This document shows positions 26,519 through 34,545 of a DNA stretch of 64,000 nucleotides, in pieces. The first letter of the stretch is position 1. The number at the start of each line of letters is the position of its first letter. The stretch lies in the NCBI RefSeq assembly GCF_003298775.1, contig NZ_QNTQ01000006.1, positions 521,127 through 585,126 on the forward strand. The letters are read 5' to 3'. Source of the stretch: Rhodosalinus halophilus (GTDB lineage: Bacteria > Pseudomonadota > Alphaproteobacteria > Rhodobacterales > Rhodobacteraceae). The position numbers were made by a program, and so were the translations under genes. The notes under the pieces were generated by a model, which had not been told where the DNA came from, ran no database searches, and saw nothing but the letters and a program-made list of their open reading frames with translations.

Positions 26519-27511
26519 ATGACCTCCGTCACGGAGATCGCGGCACCCGGGGCGGGCGCGGGGCGCACGGGGCTCCGGGCCTGGCGCTGGGTGCGGCTGC
26601 GGGTGCTGCCGATCCTCGCGGTGGTGCTGGGGATCGTGGTGGTCTGGTATACGGCCTGCGTGCCGATGAACGTGAAGGAGACGCTGACCTTCGCGGAACG
26701 GGCGGGCGCGGAAGTGGAACCGGCCTCGCCCGCCGAGCGGCGGGACATGGGGCGCGTCGCCCTGGTGCTGGCCAATCCCGGCCAGCTCGGCGGCAGCTTC
26801 GCGCTCGACCGGCCGCGGCTGCCGGCGCCGCACCAGGTGGTGGCGGAGCTCTGGGAAACGACGGTGGAGACGCGGCCCACCTCGAAGCGCAGTCTCGTCT
26901 ACCACGGCTGGGTCACGCTCTCGGCGACGCTCCTCGGCTTCGGGATCGGGACGGCGCTGGGCGTGCTGCTGGCGGTGGGGATCGTGCACGACCGCGCGAT
27001 GGACATGAGCGTGCTGCCCTGGGCCATCGCGAGCCAGACGATCCCGATCCTCGCCATCGCGCCGATGATCATCGTGGTGCTCAACTCCATCGGGCTGCAG
27101 GGGCTGATCCCGAAGGCGCTGATCTCGGCCTATCTCAGTTTCTTTCCGGTCGTGGTCAGCATGGTGGCCGGGCTGCGCAGCCCGGCGGCGAGCCAGATGG
27201 ACCTGATGCACACCTATTCGGCGACGGGGGGGCAGGTGTTCCGGAAGTTGCGGCTGCCGGCCTCGGTTCCTTATCTCTTCGCCGCGCTCAAGGTGGGGAT
27301 CGCCGCCTCGCTCATCGGCGCCATCGTGGGCGAGCTGCCCACCGGCGCCTCGGAGGGGCTGGGGGCGCGGCTGCTGGCGGGGAGCTACTACGGGCAGACG
27401 GTGCAGATCTGGTCGGCGCTCTTCGCCGCCGCGATCCTGGCGGCGGCCATGGTGGGGCTCATCGGTCTGATCGAACGGCTCACGCTGCGCCGCATGGGGT
27501 TCGGACGATGA
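26519..27511 (+). CDS. ABC transporter permease 1 of the pyrimidine-linked importer
   Basis: This 330-residue BPD-type permease has a hydrophobic segment near residues 30-45, then a roughly 85-residue extracytoplasmic insertion, then the usual helices and the EAA loop (MDLMHTYSATGGQVFRKLRLPASVPYLFAALKVG). The start at 26519 places the gene right after the inverted repeat pair. The open frame extends into the repeat, but those residues look non-coding. It overlaps the next permease by 4 bp (27508-27511). Substrate is inferred from neighbours only. Confidence 0.88.
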   Translation: MTSVTEIAAPGAGAGRTGLRAWRWVRLRVLPILAVVLGIVVVWYTACVPMNVKETLTFAERAGAEVEPASPAERRDMGRVALVLANPGQLGGSFALDRPRLPAPHQVVAELWETTVETRPTSKRSLVYHGWVTLSATLLGFGIGTALGVLLAVGIVHDRAMDMSVLPWAIASQTIPILAIAPMIIVVLNSIGLQGLIPKALISAYLSFFPVVVSMVAGLRSPAASQMDLMHTYSATGGQVFRKLRLPASVPYLFAALKVGIAASLIGAIVGELPTGASEGLGARLLAGSYYGQTVQIWSALFAAAILAAAMVGLIGLIERLTLRRMGFGR

Positions 27512-28428
27512 CCGCGGTGGTGGCGCGCATCGGGCCGCTTCTGCTGGTGCAGATCGTGGCGCTGGGGGCGGCCGTGGTCGTCGACCTGCGGCTGGCCGCG
27601 GTGCTCGCCGTCTGGTTCGCCGCCTGGCAGGTGAACATCCGGCTCTCCGAGAGCGCGCTGGCGCGCCGCGACGGCGGCCGGGTCGCGGTCGCAGCCGTCT
27701 TCGGCGTCACGGTGCTGATCCTGTGGGAGCTGACCGTGCGGCTCTTCCAGGTGCCCGGGGTGATCCTGCCGCCGCCGACGCGGATCGCGGCGACGCTGGC
27801 CGGCAACCTCGACCTGCTCTGGGGCGACTTCGTGCAGACCGTGGTGAAGGGGGCGCTCACGGGCTACGTCATCGGCTGCGCGGCCGCCGTGGCGATGGCC
27901 GTCGCGGTGGACCGCTCGCCCTTCCTCCAGCGCGGGCTGCTGCCGGTGGGCAACTTCATGGCCGCGCTGCCGATCATCGGCACGGCGCCCATCCTCGTGA
28001 TGTGGTTCGGCTTCGGCTGGCAGTCGAAGGCGGCGGTCGTGGTGCTGATGGTCTTTTTCCCGATGCTGGTGAACGCGGTCGCCGGGCTGCAGGCCGCCGA
28101 CCGGATGCAGCGCGATCTGATGGAGACCTATGCGGCGAGCTACTGGCAGTCGCTCGTCAAGCTGCGGCTTCCGGCCGCGATGCCGCTGATCTTCAACGGG
28201 CTCAAGATCTCCTCCACGCTGGCGCTGATCGGCGCGATCGTGGCCGAGTTCTTCGGCTCGCCCACGCTTGGCCTCGGCTTCCGCATCTCCACCTCGGTGG
28301 GGCAGCTGCAGCTCGGCATGGTCTGGGCGGGCATCACGGTGGCGGCGCTGGCCGGCTCGGCCTTCTATTTCGCCGTCGCCCAGGCGGAGAAGCGGGTGAC
28401 CTTCTGGCACCCGTCACAAAGACCCTGA
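27508..28428 (+). CDS. ABC transporter permease 2 of the pyrimidine-linked importer
   Basis: This 306-residue BPD-type permease has two or three N-terminal helices followed by LPPPTRIAATL, a typical SsuC/ThiX-like lead-in, and the EAA loop RDLMETYAASYWQSLVKLRLPAAMPLIFNGLKIS near residues 200-235. The ATG overlaps the end of permease 1 by 4 bp, so translation is coupled. Two distinct permeases imply a heterodimeric channel. It lies 38 bp upstream of the binding-protein gene. Confidence 0.9.
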   Translation: MTAVVARIGPLLLVQIVALGAAVVVDLRLAAVLAVWFAAWQVNIRLSESALARRDGGRVAVAAVFGVTVLILWELTVRLFQVPGVILPPPTRIAATLAGNLDLLWGDFVQTVVKGALTGYVIGCAAAVAMAVAVDRSPFLQRGLLPVGNFMAALPIIGTAPILVMWFGFGWQSKAAVVVLMVFFPMLVNAVAGLQAADRMQRDLMETYAASYWQSLVKLRLPAAMPLIFNGLKISSTLALIGAIVAEFFGSPTLGLGFRISTSVGQLQLGMVWAGITVAALAGSAFYFAVAQAEKRVTFWHPSQRP

Positions 28429-28466
28429 AACGGGGTGATCCCAACAAGGAGGGAAACGAGAAAACC

Positions 28467-29465
28467 ATGAAGACATTCATCAAGACCGCGCTCGCCGCGG
28501 CGCTGACCGGCGGGATCGGCAGCGCAGCCATCGCCCAGGACGAGGTCACCCTGCAGCTCAAGTGGGTCACGCAGGCGCAGTTCGCGGGCTACTACGTCGC
28601 CAAGGACAAGGGGTTCTACGAAGAGGCGAACCTGGACGTGACGATCAAGCCGGGCGGGCCGGACATCGCGCCGCCGCAGGTGATCGCCGGCGGTGGGGCC
28701 GACGTGATCGTGGAGTGGATGCCCGCCGCGCTCGCCGCGCGCGAGAACGGCCTGCCGCTGGTGAACATCGCGCAGCCTTTCAAGTCCTCCGGCATGATGC
28801 TGACCTGCTGGGCCGACACCGGCATCGAGGATCCCTCGGACCTTGCCAACCGCACCCTGGGCGTGTGGTTCTTCGGCAACGAGTTCCCCTTCCTGTCGTG
28901 GATGGCGAAGCTGGGCATCGAGACCGACGGCAAGGACGAGAACGGCGTCGAGGTGCTCAAGCAGGGCTTCAATGTCGATCCGCTTCTGCAGCGGCAGGCC
29001 GACTGCATCTCGACCATGACCTACAACGAGTACTGGCAGGTGATCGACGCGGGCGTGAGCCCGGAAGAGCTCGTCACCTTCAAGTACGAGGATCAGGGGG
29101 TCGCCACGCTCGAGGACGGGCTCTGGGTGCTGGAGGAGGATCTGCAGGATCCCGAGTTCGTGGACAAGATGGCGCGCTTCGTCGCCGCCTCGATGCGCGG
29201 CTGGAAATACGCCGAGGAGAACCCGGACGAGGCGGCGATGATCGTGCTCGACAACGACGCCACCGGCGCGCAGACCGAAAAGCACCAGAAGCGCATGATG
29301 GGCGAGGTCGCCAAGCTGACGGCCGGCTCTGACGGCACGCTCGACCCGGCGGACTACGAGCGCACGGTCGAGACGCTGCTCTCGGGCGGCTCGACGCCTG
29401 TGATCACCGAGCATCCGGGCGACGGCGCCTGGACCCACGCGGTGACGGATCAGGCGCTCAACTGA
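28467..29465 (+). CDS. NMT1/THI5-like periplasmic binding protein
   Basis: This 332-residue protein has a Sec signal peptide ending Ala-Ile-Ala-Gln near residue 23. The NMT1 fold start follows (VTLQLKWVTQAQFAGYYVAKDKGFYEEANLDVTIKPGG). This family binds thiamin-precursor pyrimidines, riboflavin or other rings; the KWVTQAQFAGYYVA motif is the classical ThiY-type strand. In a uracil-degradation operon, pyrimidine or a breakdown product is the likely ligand. It ends the transporter operon, followed by a strong terminator. Confidence 0.9.
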   Translation: MKTFIKTALAAALTGGIGSAAIAQDEVTLQLKWVTQAQFAGYYVAKDKGFYEEANLDVTIKPGGPDIAPPQVIAGGGADVIVEWMPAALAARENGLPLVNIAQPFKSSGMMLTCWADTGIEDPSDLANRTLGVWFFGNEFPFLSWMAKLGIETDGKDENGVEVLKQGFNVDPLLQRQADCISTMTYNEYWQVIDAGVSPEELVTFKYEDQGVATLEDGLWVLEEDLQDPEFVDKMARFVAASMRGWKYAEENPDEAAMIVLDNDATGAQTEKHQKRMMGEVAKLTAGSDGTLDPADYERTVETLLSGGSTPVITEHPGDGAWTHAVTDQALN

Positions 29466-29490
29466 GATCACGACAAGACGAGGGACAGTG

Positions 29491-29520
29491 CGGGGCGGCG
29501 CGGGCCGCCCCGTTTTCGTT
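29491..29520 (+). terminator. Rho-independent terminator of the pyrimidine transporter operon
   Basis: A perfect 9-bp stem CGGGGCGGC / GCCGCCCCG with loop GCGG is followed by TTTTCGTTT, 25 bp after the binding-protein stop. It separates the pyrimidine locus from phnC. Confidence 0.9.
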
Positions 29521-29665
29521 TCGGGCGCCCGAAAAACGGGCAGAACGCCCTGACCGGGCGCCGGCGGCGCAGGCGGCATCCGGCCTGTCATGAAAGCTTT
29601 GCAGAAACGACACACAGGTTTCGCCGGTGGCCAATAGGCCGCTCACGACAGCCTGGGGGTGAGAC

Positions 29666-30466
29666 GTGCTGCGCATCGACAAGCTGACCAAGCGCTTCGG
29701 CGCCAATGTCGCGGTGGATTCCGCCACGATCGACGTGGACCGCTCTATGATGGTGGGCATCATCGGTGCCTCCGGCGCGGGCAAATCCACGCTCCTGCGG
29801 ATGCTGAACCGCCTCACCGATGCGAGCGCGGGCGCGGTGCATTACGGCGAGGTGGAAATCACCGCGCTCCGGGGCGCGGAGAAGCGCCGCTGGCAGTCGG
29901 ACTGCGCGATGATCTTCCAGCAGTTCAACCTGGTGCCTCGGCTGGACGTTGTCTCGAACGTTCTGCACGGCACGCTCAACCGCCGGTCCACCCTCGCCAC
30001 GCTCTTCAGCCTCTACCCCGAGGCGGACATCCATCGCGCCATCGACATTCTCGAGCGGCTGGGCATCGCCGAACACGCGCCCAAGCGGGCCGAGGCGCTC
30101 TCGGGCGGCCAGCAGCAGCGCGTCGCGATCGCCCGGGCGCTGATGCAGGATCCGAAGATCATCCTGGCAGACGAGCCGATCGCCAGCCTCGATCCGATGA
30201 ACGCGCAGGTCGTCATGGATACGCTGCGCCGCATTCACGAGGAGGACGGGCGCATGGTGATCTGCAACCTGCACACGCTCGATACCGCGCGCCGCTACTG
30301 CGATCGTGTCGTGGGCATGCGGCAGGGGCGGATCGTCTTCGACGGCACGCCGGCGCAGCTGACCACCGGCGTCGCGCGCGACATCTACGGCGCCGACGCC
30401 AGCTTTTCGGAAGCGGCGACGTCCACCGAAATCCGCGACCACGCCGCGCAACCTGTTCACGCCTGA
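29666..30466 (+). CDS. phnC: Phosphonate ABC transporter ATP-binding protein
   Basis: This 266-residue ATPase of the PhnCDE phosphonate importer starts with GTG at 29666 after GGGGGTGAG. It has Walker [10 protein letters not shown], the PhnC-type [19 protein letters not shown], signature LSGGQQQR, and Walker [12 protein letters not shown]. The PhnC-specific middle segment ([18 protein letters not shown]) supports the name over generic ABC ATPases. A CTGTCAT half-site at 29585-29591 could be half of a Pho box, but the second half is not convincing. First gene of phnCDE1E2. Confidence 0.93.
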   Translation: MLRIDKLTKRFGANVAVDSATIDVDRSMMVGIIGASGAGKSTLLRMLNRLTDASAGAVHYGEVEITALRGAEKRRWQSDCAMIFQQFNLVPRLDVVSNVLHGTLNRRSTLATLFSLYPEADIHRAIDILERLGIAEHAPKRAEALSGGQQQRVAIARALMQDPKIILADEPIASLDPMNAQVVMDTLRRIHEEDGRMVICNLHTLDTARRYCDRVVGMRQGRIVFDGTPAQLTTGVARDIYGADASFSEAATSTEIRDHAAQPVHA

Positions 30467-30542
30467 GCTTTCCGCCGTCCCCGCCGCCCGGAGGGGCCGG
30501 CGCGGGGCACCCCACGCCCTGAACATGACAAGAGGGATGACC

Positions 30543-31445
30543 ATGAAGAAACTGATCGCAGCCGCCCTGGCGACCACCGCCCTCGCCGCCCCGGCGATGG
30601 CGCAGGAGATCGACGAGTTCCGCATCGGCCTGCTGGGCGGCGAGAACGCGCAGGACCGTCTCGCCTCCAACCAGTGCCTTGCGGACTACACCGAAGAGGC
30701 GCTGGGCGTGCCCACCCGGCTCTTTGCGCCGGCCGATTACAACGGCGTGATCCAGGGCCTGCTCGGTGGCTCGATCGACATGGCCTGGCTGGGCGCCTCG
30801 GGCTACGCGGCGACCTACCTGGCCGACCCGGACGCGGTCGAGCCGGTGCTGGTCAAGACCAACCTCGACGGCTCCTTCTCCTATCACTCGATCGGCTTCG
30901 CGCGTGCCGACAGCGGCATCACCTCGCTCGACGACATGGAGGGCAAGGTCTTCGGCTTCGGCGACCCGAACTCCACCTCGGGCTACCTGATCCCCTCGGT
31001 GGAGATCCCGCAGGCCACCGGCGCCTCGATGGAGCCCGGGGACTACTTCGGCGACGTGGTGTTCACCGGCGGGCACGAGCAGACCATCGTGGCGGTCGCC
31101 AACGGCGACATCGACGCCGGCGTGACCTGGGCCGACGGCCTCGGCGCCTGGGAGGACGGCTACAACTCCGGCGCGCTGCGCAAGGCCTCGGACGCGGGCC
31201 TCGTGGACATGAACGAGCTCGTCGAGATCTGGAAGTCCAAGCCGATCCCGGAGGGGCCGATCGTGCTGCGCAGCTCGCTGCCCGCAGAGGTGAAGGAGAC
31301 CATGGTCGAACTCGTCTCGACCCTGCACGAGATGGACGAGGAATGCGCCTACGGCGTCGCAGCCGGCGAGACCGCGGGCTTCGAGCCGATCGGCCACGAG
31401 GCCTACGAGACGATCATCGAAGTGCGCAAGCGCGAGATGAACTGA
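30543..31445 (+). CDS. phnD: Phosphonate ABC transporter substrate-binding protein
   Basis: PhnD captures phosphonates in the periplasm. The ATG at 30543 gives 300 residues and sits six bases after AGAGGG; two earlier in-frame ATGs are too close to or within that site. The signal peptide ends Ala-Met-Ala-Gln. PhnD hallmarks are the GLLGGENAQDRLASNQCL opening, VIQGLLGGSIDMAWLGASGYAA and FGFGDPNSTSGYLIPSV. It follows phnC by 76 bp and is separated from phnE by a hairpin. Confidence 0.94.
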   Translation: MKKLIAAALATTALAAPAMAQEIDEFRIGLLGGENAQDRLASNQCLADYTEEALGVPTRLFAPADYNGVIQGLLGGSIDMAWLGASGYAATYLADPDAVEPVLVKTNLDGSFSYHSIGFARADSGITSLDDMEGKVFGFGDPNSTSGYLIPSVEIPQATGASMEPGDYFGDVVFTGGHEQTIVAVANGDIDAGVTWADGLGAWEDGYNSGALRKASDAGLVDMNELVEIWKSKPIPEGPIVLRSSLPAEVKETMVELVSTLHEMDEECAYGVAAGETAGFEPIGHEAYETIIEVRKREMN

Positions 31446-31466
31446 AGGCCATCGGCCTGACATTTC

Positions 31467-31491
31467 GGTCCCGGCCCGCGCGGCCGGGGCC
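31467..31491 (+). terminator. Intra-operon hairpin between phnD and phnE
   Basis: GGTCCCGGCC pairs with GGCCGGGGCC around a five-base loop, with one G-U pair. Only a weak T-rich tail (TTCGTTAT) follows. Such hairpins after binding-protein genes often protect the upstream mRNA and lower permease expression. Confidence 0.45.
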
Positions 31492-31512
31492 TTCGTTATC
31501 CGGGACTCCAGC

Positions 31513-32388
31513 ATGGCCGATTTCGCCGCCCCTGCCGCGAACAGCCCCGACACGCGTGGCGCCTACCTTGCGCTGACCCGGCGGCGCCGGCTCTACAGCG
31601 GGCTCACCATCCTGATCTTCGTCGTCCTGATGGCGAGCGGCTTCTACGTGGCCGACGCGCGCAACGCCGGCGGCTTCTGGGACGGCTGGCGCAGCATGCT
31701 GGACTTCCCCGCCGACGTCGTGACGGAGGCCTGGGCGAAGCGGGCGGAGATGCCAGGCCTTCTCTGGCGCTATGTCCCCGCCCTGATCGAGACGCTGAAC
31801 ATCGCCGCGGTGGCGACGCTTCTCGGATTCTTCGGCGGCATGGCTCTGTCGCTGGTCTCCACCCGCGGGCTCGCGCCGTGGCCGCGGGTGATCCCGGTCT
31901 TCCGCCGTTTCATGGATATCCTGCGCGCCTTCCCCGAGATCGTGGTCGCGCTGGTGCTGATCTTCGTCCTTGGCAGCGGGCCGGTACCCGCGATGATCGC
32001 CATCGCGCTGCACACGGCCGGAGCGCTCGGCAAGCTCTATTCGGAAGTGAACGAGAACGCCGACCTCAAGCCCGTCGAGGGGCTGCAATCCGTCGGCGCG
32101 ACCTGGGGCCAGCGCATGGCCTACGGCGTGATCCCGCAGGTGGCGCCCAACTATCTCAGCTACGGACTCCTGCGCTTCGAGATCAACATCCGCGCCTCCG
32201 CTATCCTCGGCTTCGTGGGCGCGGGCGGCATTGGCTACGAGCTGCGCAACTCGATGACCTTCGGCATGGGCAAGTTCGACGAGGCCGCGGCGATCTTCAT
32301 ACTGCTGTTCCTGACGATCGTGGCGGTGGACCAGATCTCGAGCCATTTCCGCAACCGGCTGACCCAGGGCAGGGAGGTTCTGCAGTGA
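31513..32388 (+). CDS. phnE: Phosphonate ABC transporter permease PhnE (first)
   Basis: This 291-residue membrane permease has about six helices and the PhnE-type EAA loop (LKPVEGLQSVGATWGQRMAYGVIPQVAPNYLSYGLLRFEINIRASAILGFVGAGGIG). It begins 67 bp after phnD and ends by overlapping the second permease (GTGA at 32385-32388). Two permease genes after phnCD are usual in alphaproteobacteria, giving a PhnE1/PhnE2 channel. Confidence 0.92.
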   Translation: MADFAAPAANSPDTRGAYLALTRRRRLYSGLTILIFVVLMASGFYVADARNAGGFWDGWRSMLDFPADVVTEAWAKRAEMPGLLWRYVPALIETLNIAAVATLLGFFGGMALSLVSTRGLAPWPRVIPVFRRFMDILRAFPEIVVALVLIFVLGSGPVPAMIAIALHTAGALGKLYSEVNENADLKPVEGLQSVGATWGQRMAYGVIPQVAPNYLSYGLLRFEINIRASAILGFVGAGGIGYELRNSMTFGMGKFDEAAAIFILLFLTIVAVDQISSHFRNRLTQGREVLQ

Positions 32389-33719
32389 CCGCGACCGCGA
32401 CCGACACGCCCGGCGCGCGCCAAGCCGAGGCCGTCCGCCGTATCGCGACGAAGCGCCGCGCAGCCTTCGCCGTTCCCGTCGCGATCCTCGTCTACCTGGT
32501 CTACGTCTTTTTCGCCTTCGACATTCCGGGGCTGGCCGAGCGTGCGCGGCTCGACAACGCCGCGACGCTCGTGGCCGACAGCTACAGCCACAAGGTCCAT
32601 GTCACGCGAGACAACCGCTCCGGCGAGATCACGGTGGCGAAAGAGGGCGAGCGCAAGGGCACCTTCCCGGTGGAGATGGAGCCGCCCTGGGTCGTGCGCG
32701 ACGCAGGGGACGTGCGGATCGCGCTCGAAGACGGCCACGCGGTGATCTTTGGCCCCGACAATACGGCCGTCTACATCCACCCCGGGTTCGGCCGGATCGA
32801 GGCGCAGGCCAGCCGCGCGGGCGGTGTGCAGCTCAACCTCGCCGAGGAGGCGCTGCCCGAGTGGGTGAGCTACTCCAGCTCCCGTCTCGACATCCGCACC
32901 GATGCGGGGCGCTTGACGATGACCCGCAACCGGACGGAGGCCTACCGCTACTTCTTCGGCTGGGAACTCTTCTGGTTCACGCTCGACAGCCCCTACTACG
33001 GCCGCACGCCCTTCGAGATCGTCTTCGGCCCGCAGCTCGACCCGGAGCGCGCGAACGTCGCGGGCGCCTGGCAGGATTTCTGGGGCAACAATGTCTGGCG
33101 CCACGCCGACGTGGCCTGGGCGATGCTCGAGACGATCCTTATGGCCTTCCTCGGCACCTTCGGCGCGGCCATCGTGGCGCTGCCGCTGGCCTTCGTCGCA
33201 GCCAAGAACTTCACGCCGCTGATGACGCTGCGCTTCGGCGCGCGGCGGGCCTTCGACTTCCTGCGGGGGGTGGACGCGCTGATCTGGACGATCGTTCTGT
33301 CGCGCGCCTTCGGGCCGGGGCCCCTCACGGGCGCGCTCGCCATTCTCTTCACCGAGGTCGGGAGCTTCGGCAAGATCTTCTCGGAGGCGCTGGAGAACGT
33401 GGACGACAAGCAGATCGAGGGCGTGGCCTCCACCGGCGCGCGGCCGGTGCAGCGCTACCGCTTCGGGGTGCTGCCGCAGGTGATGCCGGTGCTATTGTCC
33501 CAGGTGCTCTATTTCTTCGAGTCCAACACCCGCTCGGCGACGGTCATCGGCGCGATCACCGGGGGCGGCATCGGGTTGCTGATCACGCAGGCGATCATCA
33601 CCCAGAAGGACTGGGAAGAGGTGACCTACTACATCATCCTGATCGTCCTGACGGTGATGGCGATGGACTGGCTCTCCGGCATCCTGCGCCGGCGGCTCAT
33701 CAAGGGCGACACGGGCTGA
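32385..33719 (+). CDS. phnE: Phosphonate ABC transporter permease PhnE (second, long form)
   Basis: This 444-residue permease starts with GTG at 32385, overlapping the first permease by 4 bp, after GGGAGG. After one N-terminal helix (VPVAILVYLVYVFFAF) comes a roughly 140-residue extracytoplasmic beta-rich insertion (residues about 45-185). The usual permease core follows, with DKQIEGVASTGARPVQRYRFGVLPQVMPVLLSQVLYFFESNTRSATVIGAITGGGIG. The insertion makes it about 150 residues longer than the first PhnE. Such long second permeases recur in Rhodobacterales phn loci. Confidence 0.92.
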   Translation: MTATATDTPGARQAEAVRRIATKRRAAFAVPVAILVYLVYVFFAFDIPGLAERARLDNAATLVADSYSHKVHVTRDNRSGEITVAKEGERKGTFPVEMEPPWVVRDAGDVRIALEDGHAVIFGPDNTAVYIHPGFGRIEAQASRAGGVQLNLAEEALPEWVSYSSSRLDIRTDAGRLTMTRNRTEAYRYFFGWELFWFTLDSPYYGRTPFEIVFGPQLDPERANVAGAWQDFWGNNVWRHADVAWAMLETILMAFLGTFGAAIVALPLAFVAAKNFTPLMTLRFGARRAFDFLRGVDALIWTIVLSRAFGPGPLTGALAILFTEVGSFGKIFSEALENVDDKQIEGVASTGARPVQRYRFGVLPQVMPVLLSQVLYFFESNTRSATVIGAITGGGIGLLITQAIITQKDWEEVTYYIILIVLTVMAMDWLSGILRRRLIKGDTG

Positions 33720-33790
33720 CGCCTGCGCCGGCCCTCGGACATGGCTATTTCGGGATCATCGAAAAAACGCGTAACGCAAGGGGACGGGCG

Positions 33791-34408
33791 ATGGCGCGGC
33801 TGACGGCCGAAGGGGCATTCGTGCACCCGGACTGCGAGATCACCGATGCCACCTTTGGCGAATTCACCGAAGTGGGACGCGGCACGCGGATCGCCCATTC
33901 CAGCCTCGGTGCCTATTCCTACTGCGACCGCTACTGCGACATCGCCAACGCCGAGGTGGGCAAGTTCGTCAACATCGCGAGCTTCGTGCGCATCGGCGCC
34001 ACGGATCACCCGCTCGACCGGGCCAGCCTGCATCACTTCATGTATCGCTCGGCCGACTATTGGGACGACGCGGAGCACGACGCCGACTGGTTCGCGAAGC
34101 GGCGCGCGCGGCGGGCGGTGATCGGGCACGACACCTGGCTGGGCCATGCGGCGCAGATCAAGCCCGAGGTCACTGTGGGCCACGGCGCCGTCGTGGCGGC
34201 GGGCGCGGTCGTGACGCGCGACGTGGCGCCCCATGCGATCGTCGCGGGCGTGCCGGCGACGCATATGCGCTGGCGCCAGCCGCCCGAGATCGCGGAGCGG
34301 CTGATCGCGCTTGGCTGGTGGGAGTGGGAGCACGAGCGCCTGCGCGTGGCGCTCGAGGATTTCCGCAACCTGAGTGCGGTGGCCTTTCTCGAAAAGCATG
34401 GCGGCTGA
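33791..34408 (+). CDS. Phosphonate-associated hexapeptide-repeat transferase
   Basis: This 205-residue left-handed beta-helix protein has hexapeptide repeats in the first 65 residues and from about 113 to 165 (IGHDTWLGHAAQIKPEVTVGHGAVVAAGAVVTRDVAPHAIVAGVPATHMRW). The His in VGHGAVV is the usual catalytic residue of acetyltransferases. It matches the transferase family repeatedly found in phosphonate loci (TIGR03308-type); its reaction in C-P lyase metabolism is not established. It lies 71 bp after phnE2, likely as the last gene of that operon. Confidence 0.88.
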   Translation: MARLTAEGAFVHPDCEITDATFGEFTEVGRGTRIAHSSLGAYSYCDRYCDIANAEVGKFVNIASFVRIGATDHPLDRASLHHFMYRSADYWDDAEHDADWFAKRRARRAVIGHDTWLGHAAQIKPEVTVGHGAVVAAGAVVTRDVAPHAIVAGVPATHMRWRQPPEIAERLIALGWWEWEHERLRVALEDFRNLSAVAFLEKHGG

Positions 34409-34417
34409 GCGGGAAAA

Positions 34418-34440
34418 AGGGGCGACGCAAGGCCGCCCCT
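34418..34440 (-). terminator. Probable terminator for the minus-strand PhnM-like/PhnF transcript
   Basis: AGGGGCG pairs with CGCCCCT around a nine-base loop; on the minus strand TTTTT follows directly. It lies 10 bp beyond the plus-strand transferase stop and about 105 bp past the PhnM-like stop, so it may serve both directions. Confidence 0.55.
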
Positions 34441-34545
34441 CACACTCGGTCCAATAGGCACTGATGAAATGGTATCACAGCTATGCCTGCGATGTGCCTG
34501 ACTCGGGTGACACCTGCATGACAGCGCCGCAGCAGGTGCTGCGCG

